The notes under the pieces are model-generated. The model did not search any database, had not been told where the DNA came from, and was given only the letters and a program-made list of their open reading frames with translations. A program made the translations under genes and the position numbers. A stretch of 64,000 nt of DNA from contig NZ_JAFCMM010000001.1 of the NCBI RefSeq assembly GCF_018131225.1, forward strand, positions 744,001 through 808,000, read 5' to 3'. Of the stretch, positions 42,867 to 51,845 are shown piece after piece. The stretch is from Bradyrhizobium sp. U87765 SZCCT0048. Lineage in GTDB: Bacteria; Pseudomonadota; Alphaproteobacteria; Rhizobiales; Xanthobacteraceae. Numbering within the stretch: the first letter of the stretch is position 1; each line of letters opens with the position of its first letter.

Positions 42867-45224
42867 TCACTCCCGCACGACATAGGTGTGGAAGCGGATG
42901 ACGCCGCTGGCATCGACCTCGCGATAGAGCCCCTGGATTTCGGCGCCGAAGCCCGGAAACAGGTTTTCCGCCCGCTCGAACGCCTTTAGGTAGGCGATCA
43001 TCGGCTTCGCACGCTCGGTGATGCGCTCGCCCGGCACGATGGTGGCGATGCCCGGCGGATAGACCACGAACAGCGTCGTGGCGATGCGCCCGTCGATCTC
43101 GTCGATCGGCAGATAGTCGACATCGTTGCGCACGAGATAGCGCGAAGCCTGATATGGCGTCATCGCCGGCTCCGGCAGATGCTCGGCGCGGAACTGGGCC
43201 TTCTGCAGCTCGCTGATGTTGGCGGAGCGGTAGAACGCGTGCATCTCGCCGCAGAGGTTGCGCAGGCGCACGCCGCGATAGCGTGCCGGCCGCCGCGCCA
43301 CGAACTCCGGCATCACATCGTCGAGCAGCGCGTTGTCGTCGTGCAGGCGCTTGAAAGCGACGAGCGCGCTGACCAGCGTGCCGGCCTTGCTGGACTCCAC
43401 ACCCGGCGTCAGCAGGAACAGCAGCGAGTTGAGGTCGTTCTTCTCCGGCACGACGCGGTTCTCGCGAAGATACTGCGCCACCACCGGCGCCGGAATGCCG
43501 TGCGCCTCGTACTGTCCGGTGGTGCGGTCGAGCCCCGGTGTCAGCAGGGTCAGCTTGTTCGGATCGGTGATGGCGAGCCCCGGCGCGAGGTTCGCAAAGC
43601 CATGCCAGGCCGCTCCGGGCTTGAACTCCCAATAGGTCGCCTTGCTGGCGAGCTGATCGGTGGACAGGCTTTCCCACGGCACGTCATGCGTCCCGCCCTC
43701 GCGCGCGACGTCGGGGATCGACACCCGGTCGGGCACGAACGGATCGAAAAACCAGCGGCGGACCGGATCGCTCTCCTTCTCGTCGAACTCACGGCGGACG
43801 GCGCGCAGCTTCTTGCGTAGCTCGATGCCGAGACGAATGGTATCGTCCCACAGCACTTCGCCGGAGCGGCCCTTCATCATCTGCGCGCCGACGTCGAGCG
43901 AGGCGAACAGCGGATAGAACGGCGACGTCGAGGCGTGCTGCAGGAAGCTCTCGTTGAAGCGGCGGTGCTCGACGCGGCGGCGCTGGCCCTTGATGTGGCG
44001 ATCCCTGACATGGATCTGCGACGCCTGCGAGAAGCTCGCGAGCTGCTTGTGGGTCGACTGGGTGGCGATGATGCCGGGCGCGTCCGGTCCGAGCTCGCGC
44101 AGCCCCATCGCGAAGCGCTCGGCATAGATCGGATGGAATTTCATGAAGCCGGCCCAGGCCTCGTCGAACAGGATATAGTCGCAGAGCGGGCCGATCTTCT
44201 CCAGCAGCTTCTGGGCATTGTAGATGGTGCCGTCATAGGTGCACTGCTCGATCACCGCGACACGGAACGGCCGGCGGCGGGTCGCCGCCTCCGGATCCTT
44301 GACCAGCGGGCTCGCCGCGATCGCCGCGCGAATGGTGGCCTCGTCGAGCGAAGCGGGCGTAATCGGGCCGATCAGGCCGTAGGAATTGCGCTCGGTCGGC
44401 AGGTAGACCGGCGTGCCGCCCCCGAGCAGCAGCGCGCCGTGATGGGCCGCCTTGTGGTTGTTGCGGTCGAACAGCACGAGGTCACCCTCGGCGACCAGCG
44501 CCGACAGCACGATCTTGTTGGACGCCGAGGTGCCGTTGAGGACGAAGTACGTCTTCTCGGCGCCGAAAATGGTGGCGGCCTCCTTCTGCGCCTGCAGCGC
44601 CGGCCCTTCATGGGTCAGGAGGTCGCCGAGCTCCAGCACCGAGTTGTCGAGGTCGTCGCGAAACACCGCTTCGCCGAGGTGCTCCATGAAGATGCGCCCG
44701 ATCGGGCTGCGGCTATAGAAGATGCCGCCGTTGTGGCCGGGACAGGTCCAGAGCTGGTTGCCCTCCTCGGCGAAGTCCGACAGCGCGCCGAAGAACGGCG
44801 TCTTGAGGGTCTCGGCATACTGCTTGAGCCGGCTGACCAGGTTCTTGGCGATGAATTCCGGAGTTTCCTCCGCCAGGAAGATGTAACCGTCGATGAAGTC
44901 CAGCACCTCGACCGGGATGTCCTCGAAGCGCTTGCGGCGTACCAGCAGGACGATCGGCATCTCGAGGCCCCGGCGACGCATCAGGGCGATCAGGGACGCC
45001 GCCTTGCCTTCCAGGCCCTTCTTGCCCCAGTCGACCACCATGCAGCCGATGGCGGCGTCGGTCTGCACCGCGATCTCGGCGTCCTCGATGCGCCGTGCCT
45101 TGACCACCTGGAAACCCATGTGCTCGATCGCGGCCATGATCTGCTGGAGCCGCAGCCCCTCGAGATCGTCCGCGTCGAACACCGGCGCCGAGAAAAGAAA
45201 AGTGAAGCGTTGGAAGAAGTTCAT
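42867..45224 (-). CDS. Orn/Lys/Arg decarboxylase (PLP fold type I)
   Basis: 785 residues from ATG at 45224. N-terminal receiver-like wing domain (about 1-135), PLP domain with ATQSTHKQLASFSQAS, in which Lys393 forms the Schiff base, and a C-terminal domain. The size matches AdiA/CadA/SpeF decarboxylases. It makes a polyamine from a basic amino acid and consumes a proton, aiding acid tolerance or polyamine supply. Which amino acid it prefers is not decided by visible motifs. Confidence 0.92.
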   Translation of the reverse strand: MNFFQRFTFLFSAPVFDADDLEGLRLQQIMAAIEHMGFQVVKARRIEDAEIAVQTDAAIGCMVVDWGKKGLEGKAASLIALMRRRGLEMPIVLLVRRKRFEDIPVEVLDFIDGYIFLAEETPEFIAKNLVSRLKQYAETLKTPFFGALSDFAEEGNQLWTCPGHNGGIFYSRSPIGRIFMEHLGEAVFRDDLDNSVLELGDLLTHEGPALQAQKEAATIFGAEKTYFVLNGTSASNKIVLSALVAEGDLVLFDRNNHKAAHHGALLLGGGTPVYLPTERNSYGLIGPITPASLDEATIRAAIAASPLVKDPEAATRRRPFRVAVIEQCTYDGTIYNAQKLLEKIGPLCDYILFDEAWAGFMKFHPIYAERFAMGLRELGPDAPGIIATQSTHKQLASFSQASQIHVRDRHIKGQRRRVEHRRFNESFLQHASTSPFYPLFASLDVGAQMMKGRSGEVLWDDTIRLGIELRKKLRAVRREFDEKESDPVRRWFFDPFVPDRVSIPDVAREGGTHDVPWESLSTDQLASKATYWEFKPGAAWHGFANLAPGLAITDPNKLTLLTPGLDRTTGQYEAHGIPAPVVAQYLRENRVVPEKNDLNSLLFLLTPGVESSKAGTLVSALVAFKRLHDDNALLDDVMPEFVARRPARYRGVRLRNLCGEMHAFYRSANISELQKAQFRAEHLPEPAMTPYQASRYLVRNDVDYLPIDEIDGRIATTLFVVYPPGIATIVPGERITERAKPMIAYLKAFERAENLFPGFGAEIQGLYREVDASGVIRFHTYVVRE

Positions 45225-45401
45225 GGGTCCGCCACGGGTCCTGGGGTGGGAGGCTGGTGCGACATTTGAGGACGAAGATGACAGCGATATGACTGACGGC
45301 GGGGGATCGTCACCGCCGCCCCGAATGGTGCGCAGTCCATTGGCCCGGCGTCGAGCGGACGGCCGCAACCACCACTGAGTCGGTCCGCCGCCCGGCCACG
45401 G

Positions 45402-46721
45402 CTAGGACCGCGCCGCCTGCCCCGGCACGCGGCGCACCCGGCGCGGCGCGGCCATCCAGATCGCCAGCGCGGCGACGACACAGCAGCCGATGATCACCAG
45501 GAATGCAAGGTCATAGCTGCCGGTCCGGTCCTGGATCGCCCCGGCCATCCACGGGCCGATGGCGCCACTGCCGATCAGCGCAATGCCGAGGGTGCCGAAG
45601 ATCGTGCCGTAGTGCGGCCCCTCGAAAATCTCGGCGACGATCGGCCCCATCACCGACGGCAGGGCATAACCGAAGAAGCCCTGCGCAAAGACCATGGCAT
45701 AGAGCAGAATCACCGACTGCACGTGCCCGAGGGCGAGCAGCGCGGCATAGGACGCCGCAAAGCCGAGGCAGCCCGCCGTCCACACCCATTCGCGGCCGAT
45801 ACGGTCCGACAGTGCGCCGAGCAGGATCTGGCCGGGAATCGCGACAATGCTGACGGCACCCAGCGCCCACGCCGCCATGATCGGCGAAAAGCCAATCTCA
45901 AGCAGATACTTGGTCTGGTGCACCTGGATGGCGTACCAGGCGACCAGCGCCAGACTGTAGCCGAACGCGATCCACCAGAACCGCGCCGTGCGCATGGCGC
46001 GGGAGAGCGTCCATTCGACCGCCGCCCAGGCCGGGTCCACGACCGTCGCAACATGCCGCGTCGCCGTCGTTCCGCCGGCCACGCCGCCATCCGGCTGCTG
46101 ACCGACATCGGCCGGCCGCTTGCGGATGAAGATGGTGAGCGGCGTGATGACCAGCAGCACGACAAGGCCCATTGCGGTGCACGAAGCCCGCCAGCCATCG
46201 GCCAGAATGATCCGCTGCAACCAGGGCAGCAGCACGATGGCGCCGACCCCGGCGCCGGCGAACGCGATGCTGATGGCGAGGCCGCGCCGGCGCACGAACC
46301 AGTATGGCAGGAACTGGGAGTGCACCGTGTAGGTCATCATGTTGGCGCCGCCACCGACGGCGACGCCGAGGGTGGCGTAGAGCTGCCAGGGCGTCGTCAC
46401 CCACGGTGCCAGCAGCAGGCCGGCCGCCATCAGCGCCGTTCCCGTCTGGATCACGATCCGCGGTCCACGCGCATCGACGACCCGGCCGACCAGCGGGCTG
46501 ACGATCGCCGACACCAGAAAGCCGAACGAGAACGCGCCCGCCGCGACACCGCGGTCCCACCTGAACTCGTCGATGAGCGGCGGCAGCAGCAGCGAGAATG
46601 CCGTGCGCGCGGTGACGCCGACGCCCATGGTGACGAAGGCGATGCCGACGATCAGCCAGCCGTAATAGAATGGCAGCCGCGACGACCAGTGCTGCGGCGC
46701 TTGCGCGGTGTCCGATGTCAC
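45402..46721 (-). CDS. MFS transporter (monocarboxylate/oxalate-formate antiporter-like)
   Basis: 439 residues from GTG at 46721. Twelve membrane helices with a central cytoplasmic loop around residues 200-225. FYYGWLIVGIAFVTMGVGVTAR at the N-terminus is typical of the OFA/MCT-like group that carries small organic acids. Twelve bases after the TetR gene, hence likely under its control. A 177-base gap separates it from the decarboxylase gene. Confidence 0.88.
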   Translation of the reverse strand: MTSDTAQAPQHWSSRLPFYYGWLIVGIAFVTMGVGVTARTAFSLLLPPLIDEFRWDRGVAAGAFSFGFLVSAIVSPLVGRVVDARGPRIVIQTGTALMAAGLLLAPWVTTPWQLYATLGVAVGGGANMMTYTVHSQFLPYWFVRRRGLAISIAFAGAGVGAIVLLPWLQRIILADGWRASCTAMGLVVLLVITPLTIFIRKRPADVGQQPDGGVAGGTTATRHVATVVDPAWAAVEWTLSRAMRTARFWWIAFGYSLALVAWYAIQVHQTKYLLEIGFSPIMAAWALGAVSIVAIPGQILLGALSDRIGREWVWTAGCLGFAASYAALLALGHVQSVILLYAMVFAQGFFGYALPSVMGPIVAEIFEGPHYGTIFGTLGIALIGSGAIGPWMAGAIQDRTGSYDLAFLVIIGCCVVAALAIWMAAPRRVRRVPGQAARS

Positions 46722-46733
46722 GTGTCGTTTCCT

Positions 46734-47315
46734 TCAGGCCGACTGGACCAGGCGCTTGATCACAAGCGCGATGGCCGCATGGTAGGGTTTGGCGTCGGCG
46801 CCGGCCTCGATGGCGAGCGCCGCGCGGTCGAACGCCGCCGACAGCAGGTCGGCGAGCGCCGGCAGTTGTGCGGACGAGCCGATGGCGGCCTGCAATCCCT
46901 CGCGCAGCGTCCGCGCCGCCGTGTCGTCGTCGAGCGCCCTGATCTCGGCAACGCCGAGCACCGACGGCCCTTCGATCAGCAGCAGCCGGGTGCGGCCGGG
47001 CACGGCCATCGCATCGAGATAGGCGACGCCACCGGCCAGCAGCGCATTGACCGGCGACGCCTTCACCGGCGCGGCGCGCTGCTCGATGTCATGGGCGACC
47101 GCTTCCGCCTCGGCCGCCACCACCGCGCGGAACAGCGCCTTCTTGTCGTCGAAGTGGTGGTAGAGCGCGCCACGGGTAATGCCCGCAGCGGCAACGATTT
47201 CCGGCGTCGAGGTGTCGGCGTAGCCCTTCGCGACGAACAGCGCGCGCGCCGCCTGCAGCAGCGCGGCGCGGGTCCTCTCGGTGCGGTCACGGTTGGTGCG
47301 GGCAGCCTCTTGCAT
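46734..47315 (-). CDS. TetR-family transcriptional regulator
   Basis: 193 residues from ATG 47315. DNA-binding domain at about 14-60 ([36 protein letters not shown]) and a C-terminal domain of the AefR-like group. An in-frame ATG at 47348 would place the first operator inside the gene, so the shorter form is chosen, though no clear ribosome site precedes either. It probably represses itself, the downstream MFS gene and the divergent VOC gene. Confidence 0.88.
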   Translation of the reverse strand: MQEAARTNRDRTERTRAALLQAARALFVAKGYADTSTPEIVAAAGITRGALYHHFDDKKALFRAVVAAEAEAVAHDIEQRAAPVKASPVNALLAGGVAYLDAMAVPGRTRLLLIEGPSVLGVAEIRALDDDTAARTLREGLQAAIGSSAQLPALADLLSAAFDRAALAIEAGADAKPYHAAIALVIKRLVQSA

Positions 47316-47332
47316 ACATACAGCCTGTATGT
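47316..47332. promoter_or_regulatory. TetR operator, copy 1
   Basis: Perfect palindrome ACATACAG-C-CTGTATGT directly abutting the TetR start codon. Same arms as copy 2, with centres 29 bases apart. A repressor here would block translation initiation or early transcription of its own gene. Confidence 0.82.
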
Positions 47333-47344
47333 TAATTGCGAAAA

Positions 47345-47361
47345 ACATACAGACTGTATGT
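47345..47361. promoter_or_regulatory. TetR operator, copy 2
   Basis: Perfect palindrome ACATACAG-A-CTGTATGT, differing from copy 1 only at the centre base. It lies 42 bases before the VOC gene start and would cover its promoter. Confidence 0.82.
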
Positions 47362-47403
47362 CAGAGTCGCGGGACTGACCATCCTGTCGCAAGGAGCATC
47401 GCC

Positions 47404-47829
47404 ATGCAGATCACGAGTTTCTATCCGGTCATCATGACCGGCGACGTCGGAGCGACCGCCGACTTCTACAAGACGTACTTCGGCTTCACGGAGATGTTCA
47501 GCAGCGACTGGTACGTCCACCTGCAGTTCGCCGGCAACGCCGACGTCAATCTCGCGGTCCTCGACGGCGCCCACGAGACAATTCCGCAGAGCGGCCGTGG
47601 CCGCGCCAGCGGCCTGCTGCTGAACTTCGAGGTCGAGGACGCCGACGCCGTCTATGCGACAGCCCGGGCGGCAGGCCTGCCGATCCTGCAGGCGTTGCGC
47701 GACGAGGCCTTCGGCCAGCGCCATTTCATCACGTCCGACCCCAACGGTGTGCTGATCGACGTCATCACGCCGATCCCGCCGAGCGCCGAATTCGCCGCCC
47801 AGTATGCCGACGGCGCCCTGCCGGGCTAG
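47404..47829 (+). CDS. VOC-family (glyoxalase/bleomycin-resistance fold) protein
   Basis: 141 residues from ATG 47404 with AAGGAG upstream. Single VOC domain: an N-terminal [19 protein letters not shown] segment and [16 protein letters not shown] at the end. Such small proteins are glyoxalases, dioxygenase-like enzymes or drug-binding proteins. Divergent from, and likely repressed by, the neighbouring TetR protein through two operators. Function not assigned. Confidence 0.85.
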   Translation: MQITSFYPVIMTGDVGATADFYKTYFGFTEMFSSDWYVHLQFAGNADVNLAVLDGAHETIPQSGRGRASGLLLNFEVEDADAVYATARAAGLPILQALRDEAFGQRHFITSDPNGVLIDVITPIPPSAEFAAQYADGALPG

Positions 47830-47835
47830 ATCGTT

Positions 47836-48780
47836 TCAGTCGCCCCTCGCCCGTGTGATCGCATCGGCGAACGAGCGGTCGAGGACCTCGTCGGCCACGA
47901 GCCGCCGCCCGATCAGCCCGGCGCGGTGGTAGAGATCGATGGTCTGCTGCTCGCCGGCAACGACGCTGTCGTCGATCGGCGTCACCTCGATGCGCGCCCG
48001 CTGCAGCCAGTGCTGCGCCACCTCGGCCGGGATGCCCATCAGACGTCCCCAGCTCGCGGCGTAGTCGGCGACATGGGATCGCGACCAGGCGCGCGCCGCG
48101 GTCTGCCGGCGCACGAAATCGTCGAGTGCTGCACGCTGGTCGCGGATCGCGTCCGGCCGCGCGATAATGAAGCTCAGGCCAGGCGTCAGCCCCTCCGCCG
48201 TCTGGATGCGACGCGCGCCGAACAGCACCTCCTCCTGGCTGACATAAGGCTCCCATGTCGACCAGGCATCGACCGAGCCGCGGGTATAGGCGACCTTGGC
48301 GTCGGATGGCGCGAGGAAGGCGAGCCGCACGTCGGCGACCGCCAAGCCATGAGCCTCCAGCGCGGCGAGGATGAGCTGATGGCCGATCGAGCCGCGGCCG
48401 GTGGCGATGGTCTTGCCCTTGAGATCCGCGAAGCTGCGGATCGGCGAGTCCTTCGGCACCAGGATCGCCAGTCCTTCCTGGGACTGACGGATGGCGGCGA
48501 CCGCGCGCACCGGCGTCCCCGCCGCAACGGCAAAGGTGAACGGCGCATCGCCGACGAGGCCCGCGTCGATGGCACCGGCGCCCAGCGCCTCCAGCAGCGG
48601 CGCCGCGGCGGGAAACTCCTTCCACTCGATCCGGTACGGCACGTCCCTGAGAACGCCGGCGGCGTCCATCACCGCCTGGGCGTTGCCCTTCTGGTCGCCG
48701 ACCCGCAGCGTGACCTGCGCGGCAGCGCTGCCGGCGAGCGCGAGCAGCAATGCACCGGCGGCGACGAGGACGCGGATCAT
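47836..48780 (-). CDS. Aliphatic sulfonate ABC transporter substrate-binding protein (SsuA-like), copy 1
   Basis: 314 residues with a Sec signal peptide (cleavage near residue 21, AAAQV) followed by TLRVGDQKG, then FPAAAPLLEALGAGAIDAG, the SsuA pattern. GSVDAWSTWEPYVSQ matches the sulfonate-binding region. It overlaps the SsuD gene by four bases. A second SsuA-like gene is at 54331. Confidence 0.9.
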   Translation of the reverse strand: MIRVLVAAGALLLALAGSAAAQVTLRVGDQKGNAQAVMDAAGVLRDVPYRIEWKEFPAAAPLLEALGAGAIDAGLVGDAPFTFAVAAGTPVRAVAAIRQSQEGLAILVPKDSPIRSFADLKGKTIATGRGSIGHQLILAALEAHGLAVADVRLAFLAPSDAKVAYTRGSVDAWSTWEPYVSQEEVLFGARRIQTAEGLTPGLSFIIARPDAIRDQRAALDDFVRRQTAARAWSRSHVADYAASWGRLMGIPAEVAQHWLQRARIEVTPIDDSVVAGEQQTIDLYHRAGLIGRRLVADEVLDRSFADAITRARGD

Positions 48781-49877
48781 TCTGCAGCCACGCCCCGCCC
48801 GGCCTGCCGCTCGGCGATCAGCGCCCGCGTCAGCGGGATCAGCTCGCGGCCATAGTCAATGGCGTCGATCAGCGGATCGAAGCCGCGGATCAGGAAATGG
48901 CTGATGCCGAGATCGTAATAGTCGCCGAACACCTCGGCGACCTGCTGGGGCGTGCCGACCAGCGCCGTGGTGTTGCTGTTGGCGCCGGTGAGTTTGGCGA
49001 TCTCCGTCCACAGCCGCTTGTCGATGCGGGTGCCCTGCTCCGCCAGCGCCAGCAGACGCTTCGCACCGGCGCTGGCACGACCATCGGCCGGACGGCGATA
49101 GCCGGTCTGATCCTGCAGCGCCGTGGCACGCTCCAGGATCGCCTCCGCCTTGGCCCACGCCTTCTCCTCGGTCTCGGCGATGATCGGCCGCACCGACAGG
49201 CTGAAGCGCGGGGCCGGGCGTCCATGCCGGGCGGCGGCAAGCCGCACCCGCGCGGTGACGTCACGCACCTGGGCATAGGATTCCCCCCACAGCGCGAAGG
49301 TGTCGGCATGCTTGCCGGCGACCTCGATCGCCGCATCCGACGCGCCGCCGACAAAGATCGGAATGCCCTCGGCGCGATAGGGCTTGACGAGTGAGAAGCC
49401 CTGCTCGACCTGATAGTACTTGCCGCGATAGTCGAATGGCTTGGCGCTGTGCCACTCGGCGCGCACGACGTCGAGGAACTCGTCGGTGCGGGCGTAGCGC
49501 TCGTCCTTGTCGTCGAGGATGTTGCCGTCCTGGCGCAGCTCGGCCGCATTGCCGCCGGTGATGATATGCACAGCGACACGGCCACGCCAGAGCTGGTCGA
49601 CGGTGGCGAGCTGACGCGCCAGCAGCGTTGGCGCCGTAAAGCCCGGGCGCTGGGCGATCAGGACGTTGAGGTTTTCGGTGACGCCGAGGACATGCTGGCC
49701 AACCTGAAGGCCGTCCGGAATGGACGAGTGGAAGGCGAGGAGCACGCGGTCGAAGCCGGCGTTCTCATGCGCCTTCGCCACCGTCTCGATGTGATGGCGG
49801 TCGAGCACCGGGCCGGCGCGCACGATGGTTTCGGAGGCGTTGTTGTTGCTGATGTAGCCGATGAATTCCACGGACAT
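48777..49877 (-). CDS. ssuD: FMNH2-dependent alkanesulfonate monooxygenase (SsuD)
   Basis: 366 residues from ATG at 49877. Luciferase-like TIM barrel; EFIGYISNNNASE at the start, and the IAQRPGFTAPTLLARQLATVDQLWRGR and HIITGGNAAE segments are typical of SsuD. It splits alkanesulfonates to aldehyde and sulfite using reduced FMN. The partner flavin reductase (SsuE) is not in the window. Confidence 0.92.
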   Translation of the reverse strand: MSVEFIGYISNNNASETIVRAGPVLDRHHIETVAKAHENAGFDRVLLAFHSSIPDGLQVGQHVLGVTENLNVLIAQRPGFTAPTLLARQLATVDQLWRGRVAVHIITGGNAAELRQDGNILDDKDERYARTDEFLDVVRAEWHSAKPFDYRGKYYQVEQGFSLVKPYRAEGIPIFVGGASDAAIEVAGKHADTFALWGESYAQVRDVTARVRLAAARHGRPAPRFSLSVRPIIAETEEKAWAKAEAILERATALQDQTGYRRPADGRASAGAKRLLALAEQGTRIDKRLWTEIAKLTGANSNTTALVGTPQQVAEVFGDYYDLGISHFLIRGFDPLIDAIDYGRELIPLTRALIAERQAGRGVAAE

Positions 49878-49903
49878 GGTGTTTCCTCGCTGAGGTCGCC
49901 TGA

Positions 49904-51046
49904 TCAGATCCCGAGCGCGAGCCGCCCGGCTGCCGCGCGGGTGGAGTCGTCCTGGGGCGTGTGCACCCGCGCGCACAGCACGTCGCGATAGTGCCGCTCC
50001 AGCGGATTGGCGCGCGTCAGGCCGTGATTGCCGGTGAGCGACAGCGCCGCCTCGACCACCGCGATCGCGTTGTTGGTCACGGTGAGCTTGAGGATGTTGG
50101 CTTCGCCGACCGCGATGTCGTGGCCGCTGTCGCAATCCTCGGCGAAGCTGCGGATCAAGCGCGCGTTGACCGCAAGGCGCGTCTCGATGTCGCCGACGAC
50201 ATCCTGGGCCCGCGGCAGCGTCGCCAGCGGTGCGCCGAGGCCGGACGGCGTCCGTGTCTTGAGAAATCCGATCAGCCAGTCGCGCGCCGCACGGGCAACG
50301 CCGTCATAGATCGCGGGAATGAGCACCGCATGCAGCGGCACCTGAGCGCCCTCCACCGCCCGCCATTGCGCGGGAGTGCGGATATCGACCGCATGATCGG
50401 CAGGAATCGCGACATCGTCGAACAGCACGTCGTGGCTGCCGCTGGCGCGCAGCCCGAGATGGTCCCAGGTCTCGTCAATGCGGATCCCCGGCTCGCCCGC
50501 GGGCACGAGGAAAGCGCCGACACGCGGCTCGGCTTCGTCGGTGCGCGCCCACACCACATACCACTTCAGGATCGGCGCGCCCGTCGAATAGATCTTGTGG
50601 CCGGTGATGCGCCAGCCGTCACCAGCACGCCGCGCCACCGTCGCCGGCAGACCGCCCCGCGCCGGCGATCCCAGCTCCGGCTCGACGCGCAACGCGTTGA
50701 CAAGCGCGACGCCGTCGAGCGTTTCCCGCGCCAGACGATGCGCCAGATGGGACGGCCATGCCGGGCTCACCGCGATGGTCAGGTGCTGGATGTAGTGCAT
50801 CGACAGCACCAGCGCCGTCGACGGATCGGCGCGGCCGATGATGCCGAGCACCCGCGCGGCATCCTGCACGCCGCCGCCGAGGCCGCCGCGCACGGCCGGC
50901 ACGGTCAGCGCCAGCAGGCCGGCGTCGGCGAGCTCGCGAAAGTTCTCGAACGGAAAGCTGCGATCGCGATCGTGTCCGGCCGCGCGGCCGGCGAAGCCTG
51001 CAGCCAGCAGGCTCGCCTTGTCGAAGATGGTGGTGGCGGCGTCCAT
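49904..51046 (-). CDS. Acyl-CoA dehydrogenase-fold flavin monooxygenase (SfnB/DszC-like)
   Basis: 380 residues from ATG at 51046. Acyl-CoA dehydrogenase fold with RITGHKIYSTGAPILKWYVVWA and DHLGLRASGSHDVLFDDV segments. Located between SsuD and the SsuBC transporter, it resembles the SfnB/DszC/IsoB group that acts on organosulfur compounds with reduced flavin, rather than on acyl-CoA. A role in sulfur acquisition is inferred from context. Confidence 0.83.
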   Translation of the reverse strand: MDAATTIFDKASLLAAGFAGRAAGHDRDRSFPFENFRELADAGLLALTVPAVRGGLGGGVQDAARVLGIIGRADPSTALVLSMHYIQHLTIAVSPAWPSHLAHRLARETLDGVALVNALRVEPELGSPARGGLPATVARRAGDGWRITGHKIYSTGAPILKWYVVWARTDEAEPRVGAFLVPAGEPGIRIDETWDHLGLRASGSHDVLFDDVAIPADHAVDIRTPAQWRAVEGAQVPLHAVLIPAIYDGVARAARDWLIGFLKTRTPSGLGAPLATLPRAQDVVGDIETRLAVNARLIRSFAEDCDSGHDIAVGEANILKLTVTNNAIAVVEAALSLTGNHGLTRANPLERHYRDVLCARVHTPQDDSTRAAAGRLALGI

Positions 51047-51059
51047 TGTCAGCGCCCCA

Positions 51060-51845
51060 TCACCAGGTGGCGTCAAGGCCGAGCAGACCAAGGATCTGCC
51101 GCCGCAGGTCGGCGAGACGTGGATCGCCGCGATGGCGCGGATACGACAGATCGACGGGGATATCTGCCTTGATTGTCGCAGGACGGTCGCTGAACACGAT
51201 CACCCGATTGGCGAGGAACAACGCCTCCTCGACATCGTGGGTGACCAGCAACGCCGTGAAGCCGGAGCGTTGCCACAGCGACACCAGTTCGGACTGCATG
51301 GTAATGCGGGTCAGCGAATCCAGTTTGCCGAGCGGCTCGTCCAGCACCAGGATGCGCGGATCGTTGACCAGCGCGCGCGCCAGCGCCACGCGCTGCGCCA
51401 TGCCGCCGGACAGCTGGTGCGGATAGGCGCTGCGGAACGCCGACAGCCCGACGAGATCGAGCGCGGCATCGACCCGCCGGCGCTCGCTGCGCAGGATGCC
51501 CTGGGCCTCGAGGCCGAGGGCGACGTTGTTCCACACCGTGCGCCAGGGAAACAGCGTCGGATCCTGGAACACGACGACCCGCGACGGCCACGGACCGGTG
51601 ATCGGCTCGCCATCCTCGTGGAGCGTTCCCGCGCGCGGCGGCTCGAGGCCGGCGACGAGACGCAGCAGGGTCGACTTGCCGCAGCCCGAGGGCCCGAGCA
51701 GCGCCACGAACTCGCCCGGACGCACGCTGAAGCTGATGTCGTCGAGCACCGGCAGCGCCTTGCCGTCGATGTCGAACTGATGGCTGACGCCGTCGATGTC
51801 GAGTGCCGCACCGGGGAGTTGGGATTTCGTGGCCAGCGCTACCAT
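51060..51845 (-). CDS. ssuB: Sulfonate/nitrate/taurine-type ABC ATPase (SsuB)
   Basis: 261 residues from ATG 51845, overlapping the permease stop by seven bases. Walker A GPSGCGKS, signature LSGGMAQRVALARAL, Walker B ILVLDEPLGKLDS, all intact. FPWRTVWNNVALGLE is typical of the SsuB/TauB family. Confidence 0.92.
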   Translation of the reverse strand: MVALATKSQLPGAALDIDGVSHQFDIDGKALPVLDDISFSVRPGEFVALLGPSGCGKSTLLRLVAGLEPPRAGTLHEDGEPITGPWPSRVVVFQDPTLFPWRTVWNNVALGLEAQGILRSERRRVDAALDLVGLSAFRSAYPHQLSGGMAQRVALARALVNDPRILVLDEPLGKLDSLTRITMQSELVSLWQRSGFTALLVTHDVEEALFLANRVIVFSDRPATIKADIPVDLSYPRHRGDPRLADLRRQILGLLGLDATW

